A stretch of 64,000 bases of DNA from Zygnema cylindricum (taxonomy: Eukaryota > Streptophyta > Zygnematophyceae > Zygnematales > Zygnemataceae): assembly GCA_037447655.1 (NCBI GenBank), contig JBBHKE010000340.1, forward strand, positions 48,512 through 112,511. Reading direction: 5' to 3'. Positions within the stretch are counted from its first letter, which is position 1; every line of letters begins with the position of its first letter. The notes beneath the pieces were generated by a model. It ran no database searches and was not told the origin of the DNA. It was given only the letters and a program-made list of their open reading frames with translations. The translations under genes and the position numbers were made by a program. Positions 36,001-46,887 of the stretch are shown one piece after another.

Positions 36001-37095
36001 CTATCCTCCCATCCCGTACTCTATCTCTACGGTGGGAATCTTTCTTATCTTAGTGAACAGGTGCTTATCCTTACACATGTGCATTGAGGCACCTGAATCT
36101 ATAATCCAGCCTGCTTCACCTTTCAATCCACTGTAAGCACATTTCTGCCTTCGTTGAATTTCAACCTCGTTTTTCGCCTCCAACTCCTCATCCAATAGGA
36201 GCTCATCGTCCTCGTCCTCGGATTCCGCCTCATGTACCTGTGTCACAAGGGCCTTTTTCTTTCCTTTCGGGGTTCCACCAATCTGCCTCTCGTTTAATCA
36301 AAGCTTGGTTAGCATAGTGCACTCTGCCATATAGTGCCCCGGTTTCTTACAAAAATGACATAAACCTTTGGGAGCCCTTGTTCCTAACTCGTCGGTCTGA
36401 TTTTTCTGCTCCCTCCCCCCATATTTTCCGAACGGTTTCCAGGAATCCTTGTTCCTCTAATCGGTCGCAGCTGCCAAGGCTTGCCCACCTTTTCCTCCCC
36501 TTCGGATCTCAATTGTATTCTCCTGAACGAGAATCATTTCTACCACTGAGTTCCATATCCACCTTGAGTGCGGCAAGTCCTGCACACGGTTGACTATGTT
36601 CTCGAACTCATCGGGTAACTTCATCAGTAAACAATTAACCTTTTTCTTTTCACTAAAATCTTTTCCAGCACTCTCTAGCTCCAAAAAAAGTGTAGCAAGC
36701 TCATTGCAAAAATCCAACATCTTCCTCCCTTTGTATACATACTCCTTAACTTCCTGATCAGCCAACTGTTGTTGCTGAATCGTATCACTTCGGTACATCT
36801 CTATGAGAGCCATCCAAAGATCAGATGCCCTTTCTACTTGCAAATGAGGACATGCAAGCCCTTGAGTAAGATGGCGCAGGATGAAGTGCTTTGCTGCCAT
36901 ATTGTTGAAGTCCTAGGCATCAGTATCATTCTCCTCGTTCCTCGGAATAGGTGACATGAATGCTGAACCAGTTGCTATTAGTGAGGTCGTCTCCTTCTCT
37001 GTTGCTTTTTCCACCACTTCTCCTTCCTTTGTCTCCTCCTTTGAAGATGGATCTGCTTTCCTTGTGAATCTACTTCCTCCAAAACCTGGAGGGAC
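33073..37095 (-). pseudogene. Copia 2 Gag-Pol polyprotein, broken by few lesions
   Basis: Gag is 37095-36300 (HFILRHLTQGL; an intact zinc knuckle CHFCKKPGHYMAEC near 36315-36360). The protease is near 36100 (WIIDSGASMHMC, catalytic DSGA). The integrase is 35965-34920 (WHKRLGH, CSGCAQGK, HTDIWGP, SDNGGEY, NGVAERLNRTL), so the zinc site and DDE residues are present, with a frame change at about 35350. Reverse transcriptase is 34667-33666 (KWVFKLKLNP, AIYVDDLLVL) and RNase H is 33600-33073 (WSDASYGDAPM, STMEAEYMAS, DNQAA). It has fewer stops than Copia 1 and keeps more catalytic residues, so it is the younger insert. Confidence 0.9.
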
Positions 37096-37098
37096 TCC

Positions 37099-37290
37099 AT
37101 GTAGAAATTAATGGTTTTTAAGTATTTTCTAGGTCTGAATAGAAATAAAGAAGCCGAGGCAGTCTACCTCTATTTTCTCTCTCCAACTCTCAAACTTGTC
37201 GCAGTCACTGAGAAATTGGAGAGGAAGCTAGAGCCATGGCTACCTAGGCTATCCTCAGGTTTACGGGAAATTTATATTAGTCTAGGGATT
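37099..37290 (+). repeat. LTR 5' fragment, opposite orientation to Copia 2
   Basis: TGTAGAAATTAATGG starts at 37099 and continues as the plus-strand counterpart of the Copia 2 LTR start (TTTTCTAGGTCTGAATAG, then AAGCCGAGGCAGTCTAC). Similarity fades after about 37265. Confidence 0.75.
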
Positions 37291-40128
37291 AATTACTAAA
37301 ATCCTTCATCTAAGTGTTCCTTTCGTCTAGGTAGAAGTTTCCTCCTCTGTTTCCTTCCTCTTCACCACCTTTTNNNNNNNNNNAGAAGGCGGGCAAACGT
37401 TGATGTCATCTAAGTACCTAGGTAAGCAGATGATTGTGGCCTCATGCATGTCATGGATCCATGAATCTACTGTAGTTGCAAACGGGCGGAAGAACCACGC
37501 TCGGGAATAAGGATCCGAACCATTGTTTTCGAATTCCACGGCTGAGAGTGTATTAAAGTTGCTCCCTGTGCGGGGTTTCAGGATCTGACTGTTCCAGTTG
37601 AAGATCCATGGCTAACCGTTTTTTAAGATTACCGTTCGAGTACAAACAAGGCACCATAAAGGCGCGAAGAGTACAATAGATTACCACAGGACACGACGCA
37701 ACGAAATCTCAAGTCCTCAAGGCTGGTAATCACACATGTTAGATAGTATGTTGACAAATGGTATTGTGTGTGGAACGGATATTGTGCTGGTACATGTATG
37801 TACATGTAAGGATTGAGTGTTTGTACATTAAACGGCACAGACGTTTTTGTTGGGCATGCAACGACAACGAAGATGAGACACAAAATAACAACAAGGGACA
37901 AATAGTGTTTTAGCGATGGGCTTTGTAGGGTTCACCAGTTCAAGCCACACCATTAAAAAAAAGAAAAAAACAACAGAATTGTACTGTACATGTTTTTGTA
38001 CTTTAGTATAATTTTATCTACTTTAATATGTAATTTTTATTTGACTTTACAAAACCTGAAACCGAAAAGAAACCAAAACTGAAAATAGTAATTAAATTCT
38101 AAAACATTAAAACGGGACTTGGAAAGATCCGCAACACCAAGTTACAGCGTACTTGTAAAACACTGTACAGTACTATTCATATTTTATATATTCTTATTTA
38201 ATGGAGGAGAGGAGGTGTTTCTAAAGGTGTGAAATGGAAAGAGGAAGAGGAATTGAACAAACAGTTGGAAGGAAACAGTTCCTCAAAATGAATCGAGAAA
38301 TCTCACCTTTGCCTTTGGATTGTAACTACGTAAATTCACTTGCCAACAATACCCACACTAATTGTTGTGAAGTGAGTAATGAAAGCTCGGAAACTCAAAA
38401 AAGAAACAAAATTAATGCTTGAAGGTCAAACGTTCAAAATTTTATTAAGAAACATTTTGGAAACATTTCATTTTTTTCAATGGTGGTTTTTTTGTTTTTT
38501 TTAAGTTGGGCACTAGTAAGAAAAAGTTATAGTCGTCTTTTTGCAACTTATCCAACATGTAGAATAATGCCCAAACAAACAAAAAGAAGTCTAAAAAAAA
38601 ATTCCTGTTGTTTTTGTGGGTTATTTAGGAAATTAGGTTTTGGCGAGTAAAGATCTGAGCAATATCAGCAGTGTAACAATTTGTGTGGCCCAAGGGGCAA
38701 CTATAGGAAGTGAAACTCCTAGGTTAAATCCGGATTGGTTCGATACCGTACCACAATATCTGCAGTGTAACAATTTGTGTGGCCCAAGGGGCAGCTATAG
38801 GAAGTGAAACTCTTAGGTTAAATCCGGATTGGTTCGATACAGTACCATATTGAAGAGTCCAGGACATACTCGTTGACATGGTTTTACTTTCTATAAATTT
38901 GCCAGATTAAATATCGATTAATATATACCATTCAGCTTGGTATGCCATACAATTGTGCACTTATGTTTAAGTTTTGGCTCATAGGGTAATTCAACTATTA
39001 GAGTTTAATCCTCGTTTTGAGACTAAATCGTACAATTCGTTACGGCTTTTTGAGTAATCGTACGTTCCTAAGATCAACAAAAAACTATATGAGTCACCCT
39101 CAATATGAGGTTAATTGTTTTCTCGTGTAATGACCCTATGAAACCATTGTTCAAAACATAGGTTTGATGGTAGAAATGATTGGAAACGCCATTTGGCCCT
39201 TAAAGTAGTAGTTTTGGTAACCATATAAGTGCGTCAAATTCTTTAAGAAAATGGATCAAAATCCTCCGGTAATGTATCTAGTTGAACAATACAATGAATG
39301 GAGACTAAACATTAAGACACATTAACATTGAGAGTCCCACTCGGTTTACAAAAGGCAAAACGGGATTTGTGAAAACTTGCAGATTAAGTCTGTAGAACGA
39401 AAGAAATCTTTCACTGTACCGGTTAAATTGCTTTATCCTCTATTATCCAGTACATACTGCACATGGGAGTTAATGGAAACCATTTTTCAGTGCACGCAGA
39501 TGTCTCATGATAAATAAATAAATAATGATAAATAATGATGGGTTATTCAATCATTTTTTTGGCTCTCTCCGTTTAGTATAAGATACCTCCCATGAATAAC
39601 ACTGTTGAGAAAATTATGTACGCTCGATCTGGTCAGCTTGAAAGTGTCATCTTGAGGTACAATGAGAGGATGTAAATGATTTTGTCTGCACCTTTTTTCG
39701 ACGGCCTAGAGACAGTGTTGAGGCAGTTTGTTAACATTTAAGTTAACGTTCTCTGCATACTCATCACCAAGCTGGATCTGTAGAATTTGACACTTTTATC
39801 GTAGTTAACTAGTAAAAGAGTAAAATCAACATTTTTAATTTTCTAATAACTACATAAAATGATATGAAGAGCTCATTGAAGCATCACGAGCTCAATTTTT
39901 TGACCAATTAAAATTAACTATTGAACAGTTTTCGGGCTCGAGAGGGTGTGCACTACGATAACAAATCCTTAACGCTATTTTTTTTAACTCTGCCATGTCC
40001 GAAAGTAAGTTTCAGTGTTGTAATGTAGTTTGCATAAGTAAACGGTTCAAATGTGCGAAAACAATCGGGAACTCTTTTTTTGTAAACGCCATAATACGGT
40101 ATTATAATGGTATAATGTTGAGCTATTA
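37291..40128. other. Gene-free stretch with the assembly gap and a 94-bp duplication
   Basis: Ten N bases occupy 37374-37383. A minus-strand open frame on the right of the gap (about 37390-37540) has no family match that I recognise. A 94-bp tandem duplication lies at 38661-38848. The rest is AT-rich without motifs. Confidence 0.5.
38661..38848. repeat. 94-bp tandem duplication
   Basis: Two copies start at 38661 and 38755 (AATATCAGCAGTGTAAC and AATATCTGCAGTGTAAC) with only a few differences. No coding frame spans them. Confidence 0.88.
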
Positions 40129-41685
40129 CCATAGCTGTTCACAGCGATTAGTGCGAACGTACCAATCGCGATGAATTATACGTAATGAACGCATTCAACC
40201 TTTTGAACAAATCGTTAAAAATCGTTAATGAATTTTTTTCCGTACTATTCCGTATATAAAAAAATAAAAACTTAAACATATGATTTGCAAGTTTTTCAGT
40301 TAAATGAGCAGTAAAATATTAAAATTGTTTAAATATATAACACACTCCATGTCAGTATCGGAATTCTTTCTTCAATTGGTACTAGAGTCGTCAAGATTAG
40401 ACTACGCCACATATGTGGCTGACCCGGGTTCAAACGTACTCACAGGTAAGTTTTTATCAAATTCCGTCTGTCTGCGGCGCCAACCATGGTCGCCTTGTGT
40501 TTGCCTTCTCTCTCTATCTCGCAGATAACACATTACTCCAAAGAACTAAAGTACACATTACTTCAAAGAATTAAAGTACAGACCAAGAACTTATGACATT
40601 TTTCACATTCAGCATTGCACGACATAAAAAAATAAAAAATAAAAAAAGATCAATCATAATAATAATAAAAAAAATTACATTTTTTTCGTCTATCTCTACT
40701 CTAAATCCTTTTCCCCTACATCAACGTCGTTGATGTCTTCATCCAAACCCTCTTCTCCTACCTCCCTTTCCTCTTCTTCCCATGCCATCATGCTCTCTTC
40801 ATAGTTAACATCGTTAGTCTTCTTTAACAGTCTGAGATTAGTGAAAACCCATACAATATCATTAGCCCCTTTAGCCGTTAATCTATTTCTTTTTTTAGAG
40901 TGTATATGGTCACATGTTGACCAATTACGCTCACAGGAGCTGGCACGTGAGCATTGTTTAAGTATTTTTATTCCAACCTTCTGCAAGATAGGAGTGGCAA
41001 GTGTGGCAGAGCCAAACTTTTCCCACCACTTCCACGCCGGCATCTTCTTTGCACAAGATTTTGTAACTTCATTACCAAAAACTCACTCAAAAATTCAATA
41101 TTTTGACAACAGTATGCAAGCTTTTTCTATCTCCTCCATATTTGGAAGCATACACTCCAACATTGTCTCAAAGTCGTCCATAAATATCGCGTTAACACAT
41201 TGCTTATATGTAGGACTTTGATACTCGAGATTGAGTACAAAGTCGGCCCCATAAATGGGGCTATGCCCCGTCTTCCACCTCGTCACCCAAGCAGTCTGCA
41301 ACTCTTCCAAGATCTACATGCCCTCATGAATATTACCTCCTCCAGCGCAAGCTAAATTCTCCAAAAACTGTCTAATCGCGGAAATTCGTGGTAAACCTTC
41401 CCCACCTTCGGGCCACCTTTGTCGCATTCCCTCATTAACCTTACCACCGGTTCTTAAATTGACACGGCCTCACTCACTCCAACCCAAAACTCCATGCTTA
41501 GAATGTGGCCCCTAATATTAGCCCCCTCTATTCTGTACATAAGCTTACCCACCCATTCTTTGAACTTGTCATCAAACTAGTAAAAACCCATACCAGATCA
41601 TTAGCCCATTTAGCCATTAATCTATTTCTTTATGTTGACCAATTACGCTCACAGGAGCTGGCACCTGAGCATTGTGCAAGTATTT
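40129..41685 (-). pseudogene. hAT transposase remnant A (C-terminal part)
   Basis: The C-terminal hAT dimerisation region is clear at 41043-40696: WWEKFGSATLATPILQKVG and SSCERNWSTCDHIHSKKRN, with the conserved Trp after CERN, then an acidic tail. Upstream pieces at 41310-41095 (MEELQTAWVTRWKTGHSP) and to 41577 match copy C. At 41578-41685 a second, partial copy of the 3' region is fused (repeat of 40830-40975), then the Copia 3 LTR begins. The left end near 40129 (CCATAGCTGTTCACAGCG) resembles the right end of copy B, so it is probably the terminal sequence. It is truncated and not functional. Confidence 0.82.
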
Positions 41686-42731
41686 TGAAACTCTCAGACC
41701 TCCATAAGTCCTCAGAGTGGACAGCTTCCAAGAAGCCTCTAGGATAATCCTGACCCCTTTGTGTTTAAGCAAAAATAACTGCCACCGTGGCAGACAAAAA
41801 CCTAACCAACTTCACCCCTGTGAAGGCAAGACTCCTTTGAGTCGATAGCAAAAAGAATCTCTGAATTTGCTCCCCTGAGCAGTCAGTTATGGAGGGTCAA
41901 AGTTGACCTTTTGTACAGAAGCTCTCTGGGAGAGGCAGCTGCCTACCCAAAATTTATCTAAGTCCTATTCCCTCTCTAAAACTCTATCTACTGAAGTACG
42001 GCACCAATCAAATTACTGTATCGTACATAAAAGTACAGGTGCCGGTGTACTTTATGTACGGCCATTGTACGACATGGCAAAAATGTCGACACGTGTCATA
42101 TCCGGATTTGTTCCCGTAATCTCCGGAGTTGCCGCAATCCAATGTAGTGTTACCACGTGTCACTTAATGTGGCGGTGATCACAAACCGCCAAAATCGTAC
42201 GCCGCGATCTCGGCATCCTTCGCGGCCGTCCGATCAATTTGGATTTCAATCGTGGCCGTCATAAATACCTGCGCGGTATTCTTTCCGGCGTCAAACAAAC
42301 CGCGCGGTATTTATTTCGTAATCGTACCGTACGTCGTACTTTCCACAACTGTTTCTATGCAGTATCCATATAGTTCTAGTTAAATGAATTATTCTTATAG
42401 TAACTAATTAAATAAATATCATACCTCCTAATATTTAATATAATTAAGACTATCTGGATAAGACTACCGGCTATTGTCGGTTTGACAAGTGGCAGGTATT
42501 AGGATCAAATCCTGGATCTGGCGAAACTATCTTTTACAGAAAACCCCCTATAAAACAACTGTCTGTCTCCCTCTAGACAGCACAGGCAGCCATGGCTAAC
42601 TCCTCCTTCAGTCTTCAGTGACTGCGACAAGTGTGGGGACTTGAGGAGGAGTTAGAGGCAGGCTGTCAATATCTACTATTTTGCTTTTTATTTTGCAATC
42701 TCTAGACCTAGAAAATACTTGAATTCCAACA
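41686..42731 (-). repeat. LTR of a third Copia element
   Basis: TGAAACTCTCAGACC at the left and TTCCAACA at the right, 1046 bp, in the same orientation as the Copia 2 3' LTR. ACTCCCCTTATTTTC after it is the complement of the polypurine tract, so this is the 3' LTR of a minus-strand element. A tRNA-like segment at 42445-42530 contains GGATCAAATCC. Confidence 0.85.
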
Positions 42732-43470
42732 CTCCCCTTATTTTCTAGTCTATTTTTCTTTCAACTCCCACAAACAAGTAAACAAACATCCCCTCCCCTT
42801 TTTCCTTTTCTTTTTCCTTTTTCCTTTTCCTTTCATAAAACTTAAGTATTTAACACAGTGCATTAAATGAACTGAAATGATAATTATATCACACATTTTA
42901 TTTAACATCCCATTTTTCTTAAATTCAAGCAAAGATTTTATCCACTTCATCACTCTTTCATCCACACACAAACCGATTTCCCTCTTGCGATCCAAATAGC
43001 CAGCCCCATTTCCAATCTGCAACATACACCTAGATGCTAACCCTTTTACAGGCACATCTTCGTCACACCAAGTAGTGATGTCAAATCCATCCACCCCCAA
43101 CCACTAGTCCCCACTAAGTTCCTCATAAGATCTATATCTTTCGTACTCATATTTTTATCCATGATAATTACCCCATTTTCTGAACTTCCCTCACTCTCTC
43201 CCATGGAATTCTTTCCACTATTACTTTCTAATTTAGTTCCCAATAAATATTTCTTCTCCCCTAAACCTTTAATCAAATATTTCTCTTCTCCCCTATCCTT
43301 TAAAACCTCTTCGAGTTTCACTTCCCCCCTTTCCTCGGAATCCGTTGAAGTCTCCCTTTCCGAAAAGGGTTTATGTAAACAAAACATTGGTCGCTTCACC
43401 TGTATCCCTCCCTTTGCTCCTGTCTCTCCTCTCCCTCCTCCACCTCTATCTCGCCCTATCTCTCCCACCC
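42732..43470 (-). pseudogene. Copia 3 internal remnant (RT end and RNase H)
   Basis: On the minus strand, the piece GLGEKKYLLGTKLESN corresponds to MKDMGETKYILGIQVE of Copia 2, and EENGVIIM-like and ITTWCDEDVPVKGLASRCML-like pieces correspond to the RT end and RNase H. Frame changes and deletions are numerous, and nothing upstream of the RT end is recognisable. The 5' LTR is not found. Confidence 0.7.
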
Positions 43471-43499
43471 TACCCCCCCTCCCCCCCCCGATTTCGGAA

Positions 43500-45173
43500 A
43501 GAAATCACGATATTTGCTTGATTTCTTTTTTGGGGTTTTACTTGGGTTCCACGCCCCCATACCCTTCCAAAATGTCCTCTCGATTGTTAGTTTTTTTCGT
43601 AAGGTTACTTTATGCCCTCGTATCACTTCCATAGTTTGTATATAAAGGTTTTTGACTTTTATTAAACCCTCGCTATTATTTTCTCTAATTGTTGCTGCCT
43701 GTAATTCTCAGAAAATGGTGGCATTTTAACAGTTCTGTTCATTTGGTTTTCAAAAAAGTCAGATATTACCATGTAATTGATTTTTTTAGTTTCGGTACTA
43801 TACTTTAAGTACCATAAACTACTATTTTAAATTTGTTAACGTTAACTTGCTGCGGTGTCCGTACTAAATTCACGTTATACAGAGTACAAAAAGAACAGAT
43901 TTTCATACGTGGCATGCCACACTATATAAAGTCAATAATATAATACAATATATAATAATGTACTATCATATAGCGTACTATATTTCTTCTACTTATCGCC
44001 AATAAGGAATTTGTTGGTTTCGGAGCGATATATCGGGACCCTTGACCGTTCGATAGCCGATAACTATCGGTATCGGTTTATCACGATAAATTTCTTGCCG
44101 ATACATAACACTAGATTTTAAGGACATGCAAGCACGTTGTCTACCAAAATAAAATAAGGAGGTGACTTAGGAAATTTGAGGTTAGAGGAAAGGCTCTTCA
44201 CTAATGTCGACATTTACGTTTAAATTGAAAGTAAATAATTCCGAATTGGCAGGCAACAAACATAAGATGTACGTTTTGTGAGGACGTGTGGTTGTGTAGA
44301 AAATTAAATATATTCGACACACGCGCACAACAAAACTAAAAATTACCCATGATTTCCTCTATATCCAACTCGAACTTGGTTTAATAATTATTTTGAGTCG
44401 TCTAAAATTGAGCTTATAGTAAGCGACATTTATGTGTTCTGATCTCCCTTCGTCAATAAAACCAACATTTTCAGCCATTTGAACAATTACCGATTATTTG
44501 GAATTTTGGGTAACATTACTGTTGAAATCAATGAACTCAGTCAAACTGTCCTTTTTTCTTTTGTTCGTAGGAGTGGATGTGAAGGTACCCTCGATGTTCA
44601 TCTTACGACCATCTAAGGATGATTTTTTGATGTTTTTTACCATATCCAATTTCATCCTATATATCGTGGTTAACTTGACAAAATACCATTAAAAGCCACA
44701 CATCCGGATGTAGATTTAAAATCCTTCTTGTCGTGTTTGACTTGTTCAAATTGTTACTGTATAAATTTCAATGTCATAAAAATATTCGGAAAAATATTCA
44801 TTTCCCCAAAATAAATTCAAAATACAACATCCCAGAGGTTTAAACACTTGTACACATAAAGTGTAGCGACCAAAGCGCTAAAATAAGTTCACACATGCTT
44901 CAATTCTCTCTAAAATCTAATTGATAGGGGTTCAAATCCTTCCTGTTTAGATGGGGAAAGATCGATTTTGTAACGAAACTGCAATTAATTAACAAATGGG
45001 TTTTGCGTTAACCATAATGTCTTTTAACGTACACCACCAATAGTTGTCAATGTTGATAACACTATATGGGCGCCCCAAAATTACGACCCTTCATCATAAA
45101 ATGGAATTAGTATGTTATTTCTCCTTTATGTTAAAGGTACAGTGTAGCTACTATCGTTTGCACCAATTTGTTG
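43500..45173. other. Gene-free stretch; hAT-type MITE remnant near 43980-44113
   Basis: Positions 43980-44113 repeat the interior and right end of the MITE at 25888 (AATTTGTTGGTTTCGGAGCG, then GATACATAACACTA). The left boundary is unclear. No gene is recognised in the rest. Confidence 0.5.
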
Positions 45174-45591
45174 TGTTGTGTATCGGGAAAAATCTTATAG
45201 CGATAATATAACTGAACGGACAATTTACGGGAAAAGTACAATATTTCCCGTAAAATGTACGTTTTTTTACGGAGATGTACAGAATTCGAGGAAAAGATAC
45301 GTCGCAAGTATTAGTACTTTCTGTCTGGTGAACTGAACAGAAATATCACGGAACGTGTACGTCATTTCATCGAAAATGTACAGACATTTTCGAAAAAGAG
45401 ACGTTGAAACGTCACAAAATTTTCGCGCAATAAGTTTGAAAACTGTACGCGTGTCTTCTTCAATATTTTTTAAAAGAAGCCGCCATGGAATGTTGAAAAC
45501 GAAACCGCAAAGAAGCAGCCTCCCTATATCCTACCCTCCACCCTCCCAAGATTTTTACTATCCTATCTTCCAGACTTCGACAGAAGCAACC

Positions 45592-46161
45592 ATGCCTAGA
45601 ATTCGAGGAGAGGAGTGGGAGCACGTGAAGGGACGGTGGGATTCTTGTGGCCAACCGCTTATGCATCTGTATTTATTGCAACTTCGAATATAACGCCCAA
45701 GCGACGAGGAAATCATCTCCTTGGAAGCATCAAGAGTGCATTTCTCTCCTTGGAAGCATCAAGAGTGCAAGGATTAGAGCCTGCACAATGTGTCCAGACG
45801 AGGTGAAGGAGGAGTTTTAGTGCACCGGAAAACCAGATATCTGCAAATTCCTCTCAAAAACGTGTAATGTGCGACTTGGATGAACTCACCAGCAGTTTTC
45901 CACCGATTCCGAATACCAAAGTAAGAGGTGACAAGAATAAAAAATGCATTTAATAGGCATAATAAGAAAGAGGTATATTTAGCCTGGGCCACGGCTTTCT
46001 TCGCCAATGGATTACCATTCAGACTTTTAGAGGGTCCATATTTCAAGGCAGCGGTGAAGAAGACCGATGATATAGGTGGATCTTACAAGTTACCAATCCG
46101 TAGTGCAATGAGTAAATTTAGAGTAGAGATTGATGAAAAAGATGTACTTTTTTTTAATTAA
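45592..46161 (+). pseudogene. hAT transposase N-terminal fragment B
   Basis: It starts MPRIRGEEWEHVKGRWDSCG and is related to copy C (MPRNRGEEWMHVKAADGG). Frame changes occur near 45690 and 45820. The second part (RHNKKEVYLAWATAFFANGL, then FRLLEGPYFKAAVKKTDD) is the start of the DUF659-type core. It ends in non-coding 3' sequence because of the internal deletion. Confidence 0.75.
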
Positions 46162-46294
46162 TATGATTGATCTTTTTTTAATATTTTGTTTTTTTATGTC
46201 GTGCAATGTTGAATGTGAAAAATGTCATCTGTACATGGTCTGTACTTTAATTTTTTGCAGTCGTGTGCTTTATTTTTTTGCAATCGTGTGATGC

Positions 46295-46412
46295 CTGAGA
46301 GATAGAGAGAGAGAGAAGGCAGAGAGAAGGCGGCCGAGAGAGAAGGGAGAAGGCAGAGAGAAGGCGGCCGAGAGAGAAGGCAAAGAGAAGGCGGCCGAGA
46401 GAGGGCGGCCAT
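46295..46412. repeat. GA-rich minisatellite in hAT element B
   Basis: Units of roughly 23-30 bp contain GAGAAGGCGGCCGAGAGAG, repeated about four times. A single short counterpart is seen in copies A (about 40490) and C (about 47270), in opposite orientation. Confidence 0.8.
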
Positions 46413-46887
46413 GGCTGTCCGTCAGATAGTATCACCCAGAAGGACTTTGAAAAAAAAATTGCACTTGGCAACTTTTGAACCATGGACTACTATATTTTAG
46501 CGTTGACTGTTCTTATGGTGTCCGCTACCAATTGAGGAAGTAGTTCCGATGCACAAATGTAGTGCCATACAAATATAAATATTTATAATTGTTTAGCGCT
46601 CATTTAACGAAAAATTACAAACTGCGCTATATGTAATTTTTTTTTATATGTACGAAAGTGTACGGATGAAAATTCATTAACGGTTTTTAACAATTTGTTC
46701 AAAACTTTCAATGCGTTCACTATACATAATTCGTCGCGATTGAATCGTTTGCACTAAACGCTATGAACAATTATGGTTTTCGCTGTACGAAATAATGTAC
46801 GAAAATATATTTTTGGCATCCCCTGAAAAAAAACCCTAATATACCCCTAAAAATCCTAAAAAGTACAAAAAATGTAAGGCAGTTGAA

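Larger units (their letters stand above)
31834..37098 (-). mobile_element. Copia retrotransposon 2 (minus strand), 5' LTR replaced
   Basis: The 3' LTR is at 31834-32895 (read on the minus strand it starts TGTAGAAATTGATGG and ends CAGAGTTTCA). A polypurine tract, the complement of ACTCCCCTTA, lies next to it at about 32894-32903. The internal region runs to 37098 with RNase H, RT, integrase, protease and Gag in the expected reverse order. On the far side the expected 5' LTR is absent; instead an LTR start in the opposite orientation abuts Gag at 37099. Confidence 0.88.
45175..46789 (+). mobile_element. Internally deleted hAT element B
   Basis: Its 5' portion (45230-46110) parallels the 5' portion of copy C on the other strand, including the BED-finger start ATGCCTAGAATTCGAGG at 45592. 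It then jumps directly to sequence that lies after the stop codon in copy C (AGAGTAGAGATTGATGAAAA, then AATATGATTGATC) and continues into the 3' end (complement of CCATAATTGTTCATAGCG near 46785). It is therefore a deletion derivative lacking most of the transposase, like maize Ds. Confidence 0.72.

Noticed and set aside
37327-37539. Minus-strand frame across the N gap
   Set aside because: It includes unknown residues from the gap, and I recognise no family in the remainder.
39560-39760. Possible Gag remnant (FFDGLETVLRQFVN)
   Set aside because: A few residues look retrotransposon-like, but no domain or LTR is nearby, so I could not support a call.
43161-43634. 157-codon plus-strand frame
   Set aside because: It is the shadow of the decayed minus-strand Copia 3 coding region and of C-rich low-complexity sequence.
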